A stretch of DNA of 64,000 nt. It comes from Demequina sp. (GTDB lineage: Bacteria; Actinomycetota; Actinomycetes; Actinomycetales; Demequinaceae). The notes beneath the pieces were generated by a model. The model did no database searches and was not told the origin of the DNA. It was given only the letters and a program-made list of their open reading frames with translations. A program made the position numbers and the translations under genes. The stretch spans positions 62,001-126,000 of the forward strand of contig NZ_JADQBF010000013.1 in NCBI RefSeq assembly GCF_016278775.1, given 5' to 3'. Below, one piece after another: positions 34,657-43,403 of the stretch. The stretch's first letter is position 1. Each line of letters opens with the position of its first letter.

Positions 34657-36717
34657 GTGGCCACTGGATGGACTGACCTCGACACCCGCGCGATCGACAC
34701 CCTCCGTGTCCTCGCCGCCGACGCCGTGGAGAAGGTGGGCAACGGCCACCCCGGCACGGCCATCTCGCTGGCGCCAGCCGGCTACCTGCTGTTTCAGAAC
34801 GTGATCAACCACGACCCATCTGACCCCACATGGCTTGGCCGAGACCGCTTCGTGTTGTCGTGCGGCCACTCGTCGCTCACGCTGTACCTTCAACTCTTCG
34901 CCTCCGGCTACCCCATGAGTCTCGACGACCTCAAGCAGCTGCGCACCGAGGGCTCACAGACGCCTGGCCACCCCGAGTACGGGCACACGCCTGGTGTGGA
35001 AATCACGACCGGCCCGCTCGGCTCCGGCCTGGCATCGTCCGTCGGCATGGCCATGGCCTCTCGCCGTGAGCGCGGACTGCTTGACCCAGACGCCGCGCCA
35101 GGCGAGTCGGTGTTCGACCACCACATCTACGTCATCGCCTCTGACGGCGACCTCCAAGAGGGCGTCTCCTCTGAGGCCTCTGCGCTCGCAGGCGTTCAAG
35201 AGCTCGGCAACCTGATCGTGATCTGGGACGACAACAAGATCTCCATCGAGCACGAGACGGACATCGCCTTTGGCGAGGACGTCTTGAAGCGCTACGAGGC
35301 GTACGGCTGGCACACGCAGCGCGTCGACTGGGTCACCCCCGACGGCTACGAAGAGGACACCGACGCCCTCCTTGACGCCATCGAGAACGCCAAGGCGGAG
35401 ACGGGCAAGCCGTCGATCATCGCGTTGTCGACCATCATCGGTTGGCCCTCGCCCTCGAAGCAGAACACGGGCGGGGTACACGGTTCCGCGCTGGGCGCCG
35501 AAGAGGTCGCGGGCCTCAAGAAGGTGCTTGACTTCGATCCCGAGCAGCATTTCGCTGTCGAGCCAGAGGTGCTGTCACACATGCAGTCCGTGCGCGACCG
35601 CGGCCAGGCCGCACACTCGGAGTGGAACAGTCGCTTCGCCAAGTGGCAGGCAGAGCAGCCCGAGCGCTCGGCACTTCTTGACCGCCTCGTCGCGAAGGAG
35701 CTTCCCCAGAACTGGGCAGATGCCTTGCCGACGTTCGAGGTGGGCAAGTCGGTGGCGACCCGTGCCGCTTCCGGAGAGGTGCTGACCGCCCTCGCACCCG
35801 TGCTGCCCGAACTGTGGGGCGGCTCTGCCGACCTCGCAGGCTCCAACAACACCACCATGAAGGGCGAACTGTCGTTCCTGCCCCCGCACCGCTCGGTGAA
35901 GTCGTGGGAGGGCACTTGGTACGGCCGCACGTTGCACTTCGGCATCCGCGAGTTCGGCATGGGCACCATCCTCAACGGCATCACCCTTCACGGCCTGACA
36001 CGCGCATACGGCGGCACCTTCTTGGTGTTCTCGGACTACATGCGCGGCTCGGTGCGACTGGCGGCCATCATGGGCATTCCCACCACGTTCGTGTGGACCC
36101 ACGACTCTGTGGGCCTCGGTGAAGACGGCCCCACGCATCAGCCGGTCGAGCACATCGCCACGTTGCGCGCCATCCCAGGGATTGACATCGTCCGTCCCGC
36201 AGACGCCAACGAGACGGCCTGGGCGTGGAAGCACGCCCTGGAAACCAAGGATCGCCCATGTGGGCTGATCCTGACGCGTCAGAATGTGCCTACTCTCGAA
36301 GGGACGTCCGCCAAAGGCTTCGCCAAGGGCGCCTACGTGCTTGCGGGCGCAGACGAGGACGCAGACGTGCTGCTCATCGCGACCGGATCCGAGGTCCAGG
36401 TGGCCGTTTCAGCTCGCGAAGAACTAGCGAAGGACGGTATCAAGGCGCGCGTCATCTCGATGCCGTGCCGGGAACTGTTCGAACGCCAGAGCGACAAGTA
36501 CCGCGAGTCCGTGCTGCCCAAGGCCGTCAAGGCACGAGTCTCCATCGAGGCTGGCTCGCCTCTTGGCTGGCGCGAGCTCGTGGGAGACGCCGGACGCATC
36601 GTCGGCCTCGACCACTTCGGCGAGTCAGCGCAGGGCGACAAGCTGCTCAGGAAGTACGGCTTCACCGCCGAAAACGTCGTCTCCAAGGCCAAGGAGTCCG
36701 TGGAGGCCTCTGCGTGA
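34657..36717 (+). CDS. tkt: Transketolase
   Basis: 686 residues, full length. Moves two-carbon units between pentose phosphate sugars with thiamine diphosphate. Thiamine-binding motif GDGDLQEGVSSEAS..WDDN near residues 165-195, N-terminal GNGHPGTAISLAP, the second half FGIREFGMG and HDSVGLGEDGPTHQP. Start GTG 34657 preceded by AGGGAG. A TAGGCT hexamer at 34616-34621 may be its -10 element, giving a 30-base leader. The last codons overlap pgi by four bases (GTGA): the tal gene that usually follows tkt in this operon is absent. Confidence 0.97.
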   Translation: MATGWTDLDTRAIDTLRVLAADAVEKVGNGHPGTAISLAPAGYLLFQNVINHDPSDPTWLGRDRFVLSCGHSSLTLYLQLFASGYPMSLDDLKQLRTEGSQTPGHPEYGHTPGVEITTGPLGSGLASSVGMAMASRRERGLLDPDAAPGESVFDHHIYVIASDGDLQEGVSSEASALAGVQELGNLIVIWDDNKISIEHETDIAFGEDVLKRYEAYGWHTQRVDWVTPDGYEEDTDALLDAIENAKAETGKPSIIALSTIIGWPSPSKQNTGGVHGSALGAEEVAGLKKVLDFDPEQHFAVEPEVLSHMQSVRDRGQAAHSEWNSRFAKWQAEQPERSALLDRLVAKELPQNWADALPTFEVGKSVATRAASGEVLTALAPVLPELWGGSADLAGSNNTTMKGELSFLPPHRSVKSWEGTWYGRTLHFGIREFGMGTILNGITLHGLTRAYGGTFLVFSDYMRGSVRLAAIMGIPTTFVWTHDSVGLGEDGPTHQPVEHIATLRAIPGIDIVRPADANETAWAWKHALETKDRPCGLILTRQNVPTLEGTSAKGFAKGAYVLAGADEDADVLLIATGSEVQVAVSAREELAKDGIKARVISMPCRELFERQSDKYRESVLPKAVKARVSIEAGSPLGWRELVGDAGRIVGLDHFGESAQGDKLLRKYGFTAENVVSKAKESVEASA

Positions 36718-38342
36718 GCACCTTCCTGTCCACGTGGGTGGGCCTCGGTGACGAGGCCCACCTCGCGGTCACGGTAGCGGGAGACGCCGCTGAGGCAGCC
36801 TCCGGGCTCACGGAAGGCCTCGTGAGAGACCAGGTGGCCTCCCGCATCGCCGTGGGCGACCCCACCCTGTGGGGGCCGGAGTCTGTCGCGGAAGCGAGCA
36901 TTCGGCTGGGTTGGGTCAACCTCCCCCAGTCCTCGCGTGCGCTCGTCGCCGAACTCGAGGATCTCTATGCGGACACGCGGGGCGAGGGCATGAATCGGAT
37001 CGTGCTCGCGGGCATGGGAGGTTCCTCCCTCGGTCCAGAAGTCATCTGCGCCACGTACGGCGTGCCGCTGGTGACTCTCGACTCGACCGACCCCGACCAG
37101 GTGCGCGCGGCGCTCACCGGCGACCTTGAGCGCACCCTCCTGGTGGTGTCGTCAAAGTCGGGCAGCACTGTGGAGACGGACTCTCAGCGCAGAGTTTTCG
37201 AATCTGCCTTCGAGGAGTCGGGGCTGGACCCGCGAAAGCACATCGTGGTGGTGACGGACCCCGAGTCCCCCTTGCACCACGCCGCGAAACAGGCTGGCTA
37301 TCGCGCCGTGTTCCTGGCTGACCCTCACGTGGGCGGCAGGTTCTCGGTGTTGAGCGCCTACGGCCTGGTGCCGTCTGCACTTGCCGGGGTTCCGGTGGCA
37401 GAACTTCTCGACGAAGCAGACGCCGTGGCCGATTCGCTCGCAGAGGACCACGCGGCCAACCCCGCCATCGTGCTCGGCGCCGCGATGGCGGGCTCCTCCC
37501 GCAGCTATCTCGTGTTCTCTGACCACAACTCGGGGCTGGTCGGCCTTGCCGACTGGGCTGAGCAACTGATTGCTGAGTCGACAGGCAAGGACGGCGTCGG
37601 TGTCGTACCCGTGGTGGCAGAGGCGGACGCCCCCGACGCGACCGTGGCGGGCGCGATCGACACCAGGCTCGTCCCCCTCGACTTCGACGGCGAGCCGGAG
37701 GGCCACTCCATCTGGGTCGCAGGAACCCTCGGTGGCCAGTTCTTGCTGTGGGAGTACGCCACGTGCATCGCGGGACGTGTGCTCGACATCAACCCCTTCG
37801 ACCAGCCCGACGTGGAAGCCGCGAAGGTGGCCGCCCGGGGGCTGCTCGACTCGCTTCCGGAGCCCGAGCGGCCAGCGCTCGTTGACGACGGCATCGAGAT
37901 GTGGGGCTCAGAGGGCCTGCTGGACGGTTCGACGAACCTCGAGGACGCCCTCGGCGCCATCAAGGCCGCCGTGCCAGCAGACGGCTACCTTGCGGTGATG
38001 GCTTACCTCAACCGAGAGAGCCTCCCGGACCTACCCGCGATCCGTCGCGCTCTGGCCGCAGACGTAGCCAGGCCGGTGACGTTTGGATGGGGCCCCCGAT
38101 TCCTTCACTCGACCGGGCAGCTTCACAAGGGTGGCGCCCCCGTCGGCGCGTTCCTGCAGATCACGGGGACCTTCGCTGACGACATGGAAATTCCTGGGCA
38201 ACCGTTCACGTTCGGCCAGTTGGTGAACGCTCAAGCAGTGGGCGACGCACTTGTGCTCATGAACCACCATCGTCCCGTGTTGCGCCTCAATGCCTCGTCG
38301 CCGTCAGACGTGACCCGCATGATCTCAGCCCTGGGAGGCTAA
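36714..38342 (+). CDS. pgi: Glucose-6-phosphate isomerase
   Basis: 542 residues. Interconverts glucose-6-phosphate and fructose-6-phosphate. Shows the sugar-isomerase (SIS) motifs GMGGSSLGPEV, VSSKSGSTVETDS and the C-terminal FGWGPRFLHSTGQLHKGG. The sequence is of the actinobacterial type that is often found fused to or just behind transaldolase; here there is no transaldolase domain, and the protein begins at GTG 36714 (VSTFLSTWVG), overlapping the tkt stop. An open frame extending upstream inside tkt is an artefact. Second gene of tkt-pgi-zwf-opcA-pgl. Confidence 0.93.
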   Translation: MSTFLSTWVGLGDEAHLAVTVAGDAAEAASGLTEGLVRDQVASRIAVGDPTLWGPESVAEASIRLGWVNLPQSSRALVAELEDLYADTRGEGMNRIVLAGMGGSSLGPEVICATYGVPLVTLDSTDPDQVRAALTGDLERTLLVVSSKSGSTVETDSQRRVFESAFEESGLDPRKHIVVVTDPESPLHHAAKQAGYRAVFLADPHVGGRFSVLSAYGLVPSALAGVPVAELLDEADAVADSLAEDHAANPAIVLGAAMAGSSRSYLVFSDHNSGLVGLADWAEQLIAESTGKDGVGVVPVVAEADAPDATVAGAIDTRLVPLDFDGEPEGHSIWVAGTLGGQFLLWEYATCIAGRVLDINPFDQPDVEAAKVAARGLLDSLPEPERPALVDDGIEMWGSEGLLDGSTNLEDALGAIKAAVPADGYLAVMAYLNRESLPDLPAIRRALAADVARPVTFGWGPRFLHSTGQLHKGGAPVGAFLQITGTFADDMEIPGQPFTFGQLVNAQAVGDALVLMNHHRPVLRLNASSPSDVTRMISALGG

Positions 38343-38346
38343 TCCA

Positions 38347-39864
38347 GTGGTCAACCCTCTGCGCGATCCCCGCGACCGCCGCCTACCCCGCATTGCCGGG
38401 TCGTGTGGCCTGGTGATGTTCGGTGTCACCGGCGACCTCGCGCGCAAGAAGCTCATGCCCGCCGTTTATGACCTCGCCAACCGTGGTCTGCTTCCGCCCG
38501 CATTCGCCCTCACGGGGTTCGCGCGCAGGGAGTGGGATAAGCAGGACTTCACGCAAGTGGTCTACGACTCCGTCAAGAAGTACGCGCGCACGCCGTGGCG
38601 CGAAGAGACGTGGGAGCAACTTTCGGCCGGAATCCGCTTTGTACAGGGGACTTTTGACGACCCGGAGGCCTTCGCAGAACTGCGTCGCACGGTCGAGGAA
38701 CTCGATGCGGAGCGCGGCACGGGCGGGAATCACGCCTTCTACCTGTCCATCCCGCCGTCGGCGTTCCCACAAGTCATCACGCAGTTGCGGGACTCCGGCC
38801 TGTCTGACCCCAAAGAAAACACTTGGCGTCGCGTCGTCATCGAGAAGCCGTTTGGCGACAACCTCGAGACCGCGAACGAACTCAATGAAGTCGTCAGTGA
38901 GGTCTTTCCCCCCGACGCCGTGTTCCGCATCGACCACTACCTCGGCAAAGAGACGGTGCAGAACCTGCTTGCCTTGCGCTTCGCCAACCAGCTCTTCGAG
39001 CCGATCTGGAATTCGCAATACGTCGACCACGTGCAGATCACGATGGCAGAAGACATCGGCATCGGTGGCAGGGCCGGCTACTACGACGGAATCGGCGCTG
39101 CGCGCGACGTCATCCAGAACCACTTGCTGCAACTGCTCGCACTGACCGCCATGGAGGAGCCTGCTTCCTTCGGTGCCGCGGACTTGCGGGCCGAGAAGGA
39201 GAAGGTGCTCAGGGCGGTCACGCTTCCTGCCGACTTGGCACAAGGGACGGCGCGCGGGCAATACTCCGCGGGATGGCGCGGAGGCGAGCGGGTGGGCGGG
39301 TACCTCGAAGAAGACGGAATCGCTGGGGACTCGACGACCGAGACGTACGCGGCCATCAAGGTGGACATCCCCAACCGGCGCTGGAACGGCACGCCCTTCT
39401 ACCTGCGTGCCGGAAAGCGTCTCGGACGTCGGGTGACCGAGATCGCGCTGGTCTTCAAGAAGGCGCCCTCTCCGTACTTCCAGCAGATCGAGGGCTCCGA
39501 CGTGGGCACGAACGCCTTGGTCGTTCGCGTCCAACCGGACGAGGGCGTCACGCTCAAGTTTGGCTCCAAGGTGCCAGGAACCGCGATGGAGGTACGCGAC
39601 GTCACGATGGACTTCGCCTACGGCAACGCGTTCACCGACGAGTCCCCTGAGGCATACGAGCGTCTCATCCTCGACGTGCTACTGGGCGACCCTCCCCTCT
39701 TCCCCCGACACGAGGAGGTCGCGCTATCGTGGCAGATTCTCGACCCCATCATCGAGTTCTGGGCGACTCAGGGTCAGCCAGAGCAGTACCGCTCGGGCAC
39801 GTGGGGTCCTGGCGAAGCTGACCAGATGATGGCGCGCGATGGGCGCGTGTGGAGGCGGCCATGA
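38347..39864 (+). CDS. zwf: Glucose-6-phosphate 1-dehydrogenase
   Basis: 505 residues. First oxidative step of the pentose phosphate pathway, making NADPH. N-terminal MFGVTGDLARKKLMPAVYDL binds NADP; the active-site motif RIDHYLGKE contains the catalytic His and Lys. C-terminal YERLILDVLLGDPPLFPRHEEV is conserved. Start GTG 38347, four bases after the pgi stop, with GGGAGG in the pgi end as ribosome site. opcA overlaps its stop by four bases. Confidence 0.97.
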   Translation: MVNPLRDPRDRRLPRIAGSCGLVMFGVTGDLARKKLMPAVYDLANRGLLPPAFALTGFARREWDKQDFTQVVYDSVKKYARTPWREETWEQLSAGIRFVQGTFDDPEAFAELRRTVEELDAERGTGGNHAFYLSIPPSAFPQVITQLRDSGLSDPKENTWRRVVIEKPFGDNLETANELNEVVSEVFPPDAVFRIDHYLGKETVQNLLALRFANQLFEPIWNSQYVDHVQITMAEDIGIGGRAGYYDGIGAARDVIQNHLLQLLALTAMEEPASFGAADLRAEKEKVLRAVTLPADLAQGTARGQYSAGWRGGERVGGYLEEDGIAGDSTTETYAAIKVDIPNRRWNGTPFYLRAGKRLGRRVTEIALVFKKAPSPYFQQIEGSDVGTNALVVRVQPDEGVTLKFGSKVPGTAMEVRDVTMDFAYGNAFTDESPEAYERLILDVLLGDPPLFPRHEEVALSWQILDPIIEFWATQGQPEQYRSGTWGPGEADQMMARDGRVWRRP

Positions 39865-40763
39865 TTCTCGATCTTCCTGGGACGACCACGGTCGACATCA
39901 ACGCGGAGTTGTTGCGGTTGCGCAAAGAAGGCGGCGTGATCACCCTCGGGCGCGTCATGACCCTCGTCATCGATGCCACAGACGCCGACGCCGAAGAGGC
40001 AATCAGCACGGCCAACGTGGCGTCGAGAGAGCACCCTTGCCGGATCGTCGTCCTGGCCCCCCAAGACGAGTCCGATGTGCTCGACGCTCAGATCAGGGTT
40101 GGCGGAGACGCGGGCGCCTCCGAGGTGGTCGTCTTGCGTCCACCGGTGACCGCCATGAAGCACGCCGACACCCTCATCACTCCCCTGTTGCTTCCCGACG
40201 CGCCAATTGTCGCCTGGTGGCCGGCCATCGTCCCTCTCGTGCCCTCAGCGGACGGGCTCGGAGCCATGGCCCAGCGCCGTATCACGGACACCAAGGGCTC
40301 GACCAACCCCGCAGCCGTGCTGTGTGCTCTGTCGGACGGCTACCGTGCGGGAGACACCGACCTAGCATGGACGCGTCTCACCCGCTGGCGCGCCCTGCTG
40401 GCCTCCGCGCTCGATCAGGTGAGCGACAGGCGCGTCACCAAGGCCCATCTGCACGGCGACGTCAATTCTCCCTCAATCTTGCTCTTTGGAGCCTGGCTAC
40501 GTCGCACGCTGGGTTGCGACTTCGAGGCCACGTATGACCCTGAGGCCACCGGACTGGTGTCGGTGTGTCTCGACACCCCCGCCGGAGAGATTGGCATCCG
40601 CCGCCCGGACGGCCTCAACGCCACGCTGAGCCAGCCGGGCCAGCCAGACCACGTCATCACACTGCCGTCGCGCTCCCTCAGCGATTGCCTCGCGGAGGAA
40701 CTGCGCCGCATGGACGACGACCCCGTCTATGGCGAGGCCTTGCACGAGATTGTGCACTGCTGA
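39861..40763 (+). CDS. opcA: Glucose-6-phosphate dehydrogenase assembly protein OpcA
   Basis: 300 residues. OpcA proteins activate or assemble Zwf; they are found next to zwf in actinobacteria and cyanobacteria. Typical segments: TLVIDATDADAEEAISTANVASREHPCRIVVL, PDAPIVAWWP, ITDTKGSTNPAAVL. Start ATG 39861 overlaps the zwf stop (ATGA), and its stop shares one base with the pgl start, so stoichiometric synthesis is likely. Confidence 0.93.
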   Translation: MILDLPGTTTVDINAELLRLRKEGGVITLGRVMTLVIDATDADAEEAISTANVASREHPCRIVVLAPQDESDVLDAQIRVGGDAGASEVVVLRPPVTAMKHADTLITPLLLPDAPIVAWWPAIVPLVPSADGLGAMAQRRITDTKGSTNPAAVLCALSDGYRAGDTDLAWTRLTRWRALLASALDQVSDRRVTKAHLHGDVNSPSILLFGAWLRRTLGCDFEATYDPEATGLVSVCLDTPAGEIGIRRPDGLNATLSQPGQPDHVITLPSRSLSDCLAEELRRMDDDPVYGEALHEIVHC

Positions 40764-41479
40764 TGCGCCACGTCGTCATCTATCCTGACCAGCAGGCAGT
40801 CGCCGATGCCACGGCGGCTCGCCTGGGCGTGGTGCTCACCGACACGATCGCCACGCGAGGCGTGGCGCACGTCGTGCTCACTGGCGGTAGCGTCGGCATC
40901 GGCCTGCTTGCCTCGCTCGGCGCTTCCCCGCTGTCCGGGATCATCGACTGGACGAGCGTCCACGTGTGGTGGGGCGACGAACGCTTCGTTGCCGCAGGCG
41001 ATCCCGACCGCAACGAGGGTCAGGCCCAAGAGGCGCTGCTAAGGCACCTGCCGCTGCCGGAGGACAACATTCACCGCATGGGCAGTTCAGACGACTTCGC
41101 GACAGCGGAACAGGCGGCGGATGCGTACGCGCGGGAGATGGTGAGCCTGGGAAGCCCCGTGTGGGACGTGCTACTGCTCGGCATGGGGCCGGACGGGCAC
41201 GTCGCGTCCCTGTTCCCCGGGCATCCGGTCTATGCCGCAGGAGCCTCGGCCGACGCGGTTGCGGTGCACGACTCCCCCAAGCCGCCGCTCACCCGAGTAA
41301 GCCTGAGCCTCGCGTCGATCAACCGCGCACGTGAGGTGTGGATCGTGGCAGCAGGCGCCTCCAAGGCCGACGCCGTCGCGCGCGGGCTCACAGGGGACCT
41401 TGACGTACCGGTTGCCGCCGTCGCGGGCACGGAGCGCACGATGTGGCTGCTCGATGCAGCGGCGTCAACCTCCGTCTAG
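40763..41479 (+). CDS. pgl: 6-phosphogluconolactonase
   Basis: 238 residues of the glucosamine-6-phosphate isomerase/6-phosphogluconolactonase family. Hydrolyses 6-phosphogluconolactone after Zwf. Marks: VLTGGSVGIGLL, WWGDERFVAAGDPDRNEGQ and LLGMGPDGHVASLFPGHP. ATG shares one base with the opcA stop. Last gene of the tkt operon; 6-phosphogluconate dehydrogenase is not in the window. Converges with the Rdx gene 19 bases on. Confidence 0.94.
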   Translation: MRHVVIYPDQQAVADATAARLGVVLTDTIATRGVAHVVLTGGSVGIGLLASLGASPLSGIIDWTSVHVWWGDERFVAAGDPDRNEGQAQEALLRHLPLPEDNIHRMGSSDDFATAEQAADAYAREMVSLGSPVWDVLLLGMGPDGHVASLFPGHPVYAAGASADAVAVHDSPKPPLTRVSLSLASINRAREVWIVAAGASKADAVARGLTGDLDVPVAAVAGTERTMWLLDAAASTSV

Positions 41480-41498
41480 CGGTTCCCGCGTCGACGCC

Positions 41499-41780
41499 CT
41501 AGTGCTTCTTTCCCATGAGCAAGTCACGACCCTCTGCCTGGACCGCCTCGGTGGCTGGCAGCTTGGCGCGAATGGTGCCGACGATCGCCTCGATGTCGAA
41601 CTCATCCGGCTTCGAGTAGATCTGCTCGCCGTCCGCCGTGAACGTGAACACGCCCTTGCGGCCCGTCTTGAGCGTCACACCCTCGATGGCGTTGCCAAAC
41701 TCTTCCAGCAGACGGGTCTGGGCTTCCGTGGCCCGCGGCAGATAGCCGCACGGCACGCAGTACTCAATCTCGATCAGCAT
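41499..41780 (-). CDS. Rdx (SelT/SelW/SelH) family thioredoxin-like protein
   Basis: 93 residues. N-terminal strand-loop-helix MLIEIEYCVPCGYLPRA carries a CxxC redox motif (Cys, not selenocysteine) as in bacterial Rdx proteins; EGVTLKTGRKGVFTF matches the family's second half. Presumed thiol oxidoreductase with unknown partner. ATG 41780 has a GGAGG site 8 bases upstream. Lies between pgl and rbpA; minus strand, 82 bases from rbpA. Confidence 0.88.
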   Translation of the reverse strand: MLIEIEYCVPCGYLPRATEAQTRLLEEFGNAIEGVTLKTGRKGVFTFTADGEQIYSKPDEFDIEAIVGTIRAKLPATEAVQAEGRDLLMGKKH

Positions 41781-41861
41781 GGTGAACCTCCGCTGGGGAC
41801 AGCAACTCCCGACGCCAATCCATTCCCCCGCAACCGAGGCGCGGGGCGGAGACCCGAGAGA

Positions 41862-42221
41862 CTACTCCGCGGCAACGAAGGCGCGGCGCGCGCGCAAAGC
41901 CTCGAGCGCCTCCTGCAAGAGCGCCTCGCCTTCTGCATCGCTGCGCCGTTCCTTCACGTACGCCAAGTGAGTCTTGTACGGCTCGTTGCGCAACGGCTCC
42001 GGCGGGTTGTCGGGGTCGAGCCCGCCCGGCAGTCCGCAACGGGGACAATCCCATTCGGCGGGAATCTCGCGGTCCTCGCCCGTCGCGAAACTCGGACGGG
42101 TGACGTGCCCGTTCGCGCAGTAGTAGGAGAAGATCTCGCGGGGCGCAGACTCGCCGCGCTCCGCCTCACCCAAAGGACCAGCACCGACGCGCGAGCCCCG
42201 AATTGCGTTACCACCTGCCAT
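41862..42221 (-). CDS. rbpA: RNA polymerase-binding protein RbpA
   Basis: 119 residues. Actinobacteria-specific transcription factor that binds RNA polymerase and the principal sigma factor and stabilises the open promoter complex. N-terminal GGNAIRGSRVGAGPLGEAERG, a zinc core with Cys pairs (YYCANGH and CPRCGLPGG), and the C-terminal sigma-interaction domain PYKTHLAYVKERRSDAEGE are all present. Lies downstream of secG on the same strand. A firm marker of actinobacterial origin. Confidence 0.96.
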   Translation of the reverse strand: MAGGNAIRGSRVGAGPLGEAERGESAPREIFSYYCANGHVTRPSFATGEDREIPAEWDCPRCGLPGGLDPDNPPEPLRNEPYKTHLAYVKERRSDAEGEALLQEALEALRARRAFVAAE

Positions 42222-42250
42222 GGTGTCCTACCCCCTGCTTCTTTGCGTGG

Positions 42251-42496
42251 CTAGTTGGCGTACTTGGCGATCAGGCCAAGCAAGATGATCGACATTGCCC
42301 AAGTGATCGCCACGCCCCACGTGATGCGGGACAGATTGCGCTCACCCACCGCGGAGCTCTGAATCCCGGACGCGATCCCACCGCCAAACACATCGGTGAT
42401 GCCGCCGCCGCGTCCGCGATGTATCAGCACCAGGCCGATCAACAGCACGTTGGTGGCAACAAGAATCACCCACAGGGACGTTGTCAAAATCTGCAC
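42251..42496 (-). CDS. secG: Preprotein translocase subunit SecG
   Basis: 81 residues with two membrane helices (about 4-24 and 56-76) and the conserved loop HRGRGGGITDVFGGG. Small subunit of the SecYEG channel. Start GTG 42496 is fixed by GAGGAG six bases before; the open frame continuing upstream has no SecG similarity. Follows the gap-pgk-tpiA group as in most actinobacteria, separated from tpiA by a hairpin. Confidence 0.93.
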   Translation of the reverse strand: MQILTTSLWVILVATNVLLIGLVLIHRGRGGGITDVFGGGIASGIQSSAVGERNLSRITWGVAITWAMSIILLGLIAKYAN

Positions 42497-42573
42497 AGTT
42501 CTCCTCGAACTTTCAAGTCGTTGGGACCAGGATACGCGACGCGGCAAGCCTTGAAGGGCGTCGGGCGCTGTGG

Positions 42574-42603
42574 ACCCCGCCGCACGGCAACGCACGGCGG
42601 GGT
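42574..42603 (-). terminator. Hairpin after tpiA
   Basis: ACCCCGCCG and CGGCGGGGT form a 9-bp GC-rich stem around a 12-base loop, starting 8 bases after the tpiA stop. No U-tract. Likely ends or attenuates pgk-tpiA transcription before secG. Confidence 0.6.
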
Positions 42604-42611
42604 ATCAGGCG

Positions 42612-43400
42612 CTATCCGGTCACGTGCTCCTGGAAGCGCGCGATCTTTGCGAACTCCTCTGGGTCGAGGCTCGCACCGCCCACCAGGGCTCCGTCCACGT
42701 CCACCTCGGCCATGAGCTGGGCGATGGAACCGGACTTCACTGAACCGCCGTACAGCACCCGCACGCCATCGGCGAGCTCTGCGTCGTACAACTCGGCAAG
42801 ACGGCCGCGGATCGCTCCACAGACCTCTTGAGCGTCTGCTGGGGTGGCAACTTCGCCTGTGCCGATGGCCCACACGGGCTCGTAGGCGATGACGACGTCC
42901 TTGGCCTTGTCTGCGGGCAGGTCCTTAAGGGCCCCGTCGACCTGCGCCAGCGTGTACGACACCTGGTCGCCTGCCTTGCGGATGTCCAGACCCTCTCCCA
43001 CGCACACGATCGGGACGATGCCGTTGTCGAAGGCCGCCTTGGTCTTGGCGGCGACGACCTCATCGGTTTCTGCGTGGTACTGGCGGCGCTCGGAGTGTCC
43101 TACCGCGACAAAGTCGCAGCCGAGCTTGGCGAGCTGGCTGCCAGCCACCTCGCCCGTGTAGGCGCCTGAGACGTGCTCAGACACGTCCTGTGCGCCGTAC
43201 TTGAGTTCCAGCTTGTCGGCGTCCACGAGCGTCTGCACTGAGCGCAGAGACGTGAAGGAAGCGAGCACTGCCACCTCAACGGCGGAGAAGTCGTGCTTGG
43301 CGTCGCGCAGCAGCCACGCGAGCTTCTGCACCGTGTGCGTCGCCTCAAGGTGGTCGAGGTTCAGCTTCCAGTTGCCTGCAATGAGCGGTGTGCGTGTCAT
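42612..43400 (-). CDS. tpiA: Triosephosphate isomerase
   Basis: 262 residues. Interconverts dihydroxyacetone phosphate and glyceraldehyde 3-phosphate. N-terminal [12 protein letters not shown] (active Lys), VGHSERR (His) and the catalytic glutamate motif [16 protein letters not shown], then LYGGSVK phosphate loop. ATG three bases after the pgk stop. Length normal. Confidence 0.98.
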   Translation of the reverse strand: MTRTPLIAGNWKLNLDHLEATHTVQKLAWLLRDAKHDFSAVEVAVLASFTSLRSVQTLVDADKLELKYGAQDVSEHVSGAYTGEVAGSQLAKLGCDFVAVGHSERRQYHAETDEVVAAKTKAAFDNGIVPIVCVGEGLDIRKAGDQVSYTLAQVDGALKDLPADKAKDVVIAYEPVWAIGTGEVATPADAQEVCGAIRGRLAELYDAELADGVRVLYGGSVKSGSIAQLMAEVDVDGALVGGASLDPEEFAKIARFQEHVTG

Positions 43401-43403
43401 GTA

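Noticed and set aside
36225-36713. Open frame that would fuse a tkt-embedded segment to pgi
   Set aside because: The extra N-terminus lies inside tkt in another frame and has no family similarity; the GTG at 36714 with GTGA overlap is the proper pgi start.
41331-42254. 307-codon plus-strand frame across the Rdx and rbpA genes
   Set aside because: Covers two well-supported minus-strand genes; the product shows no family signature.
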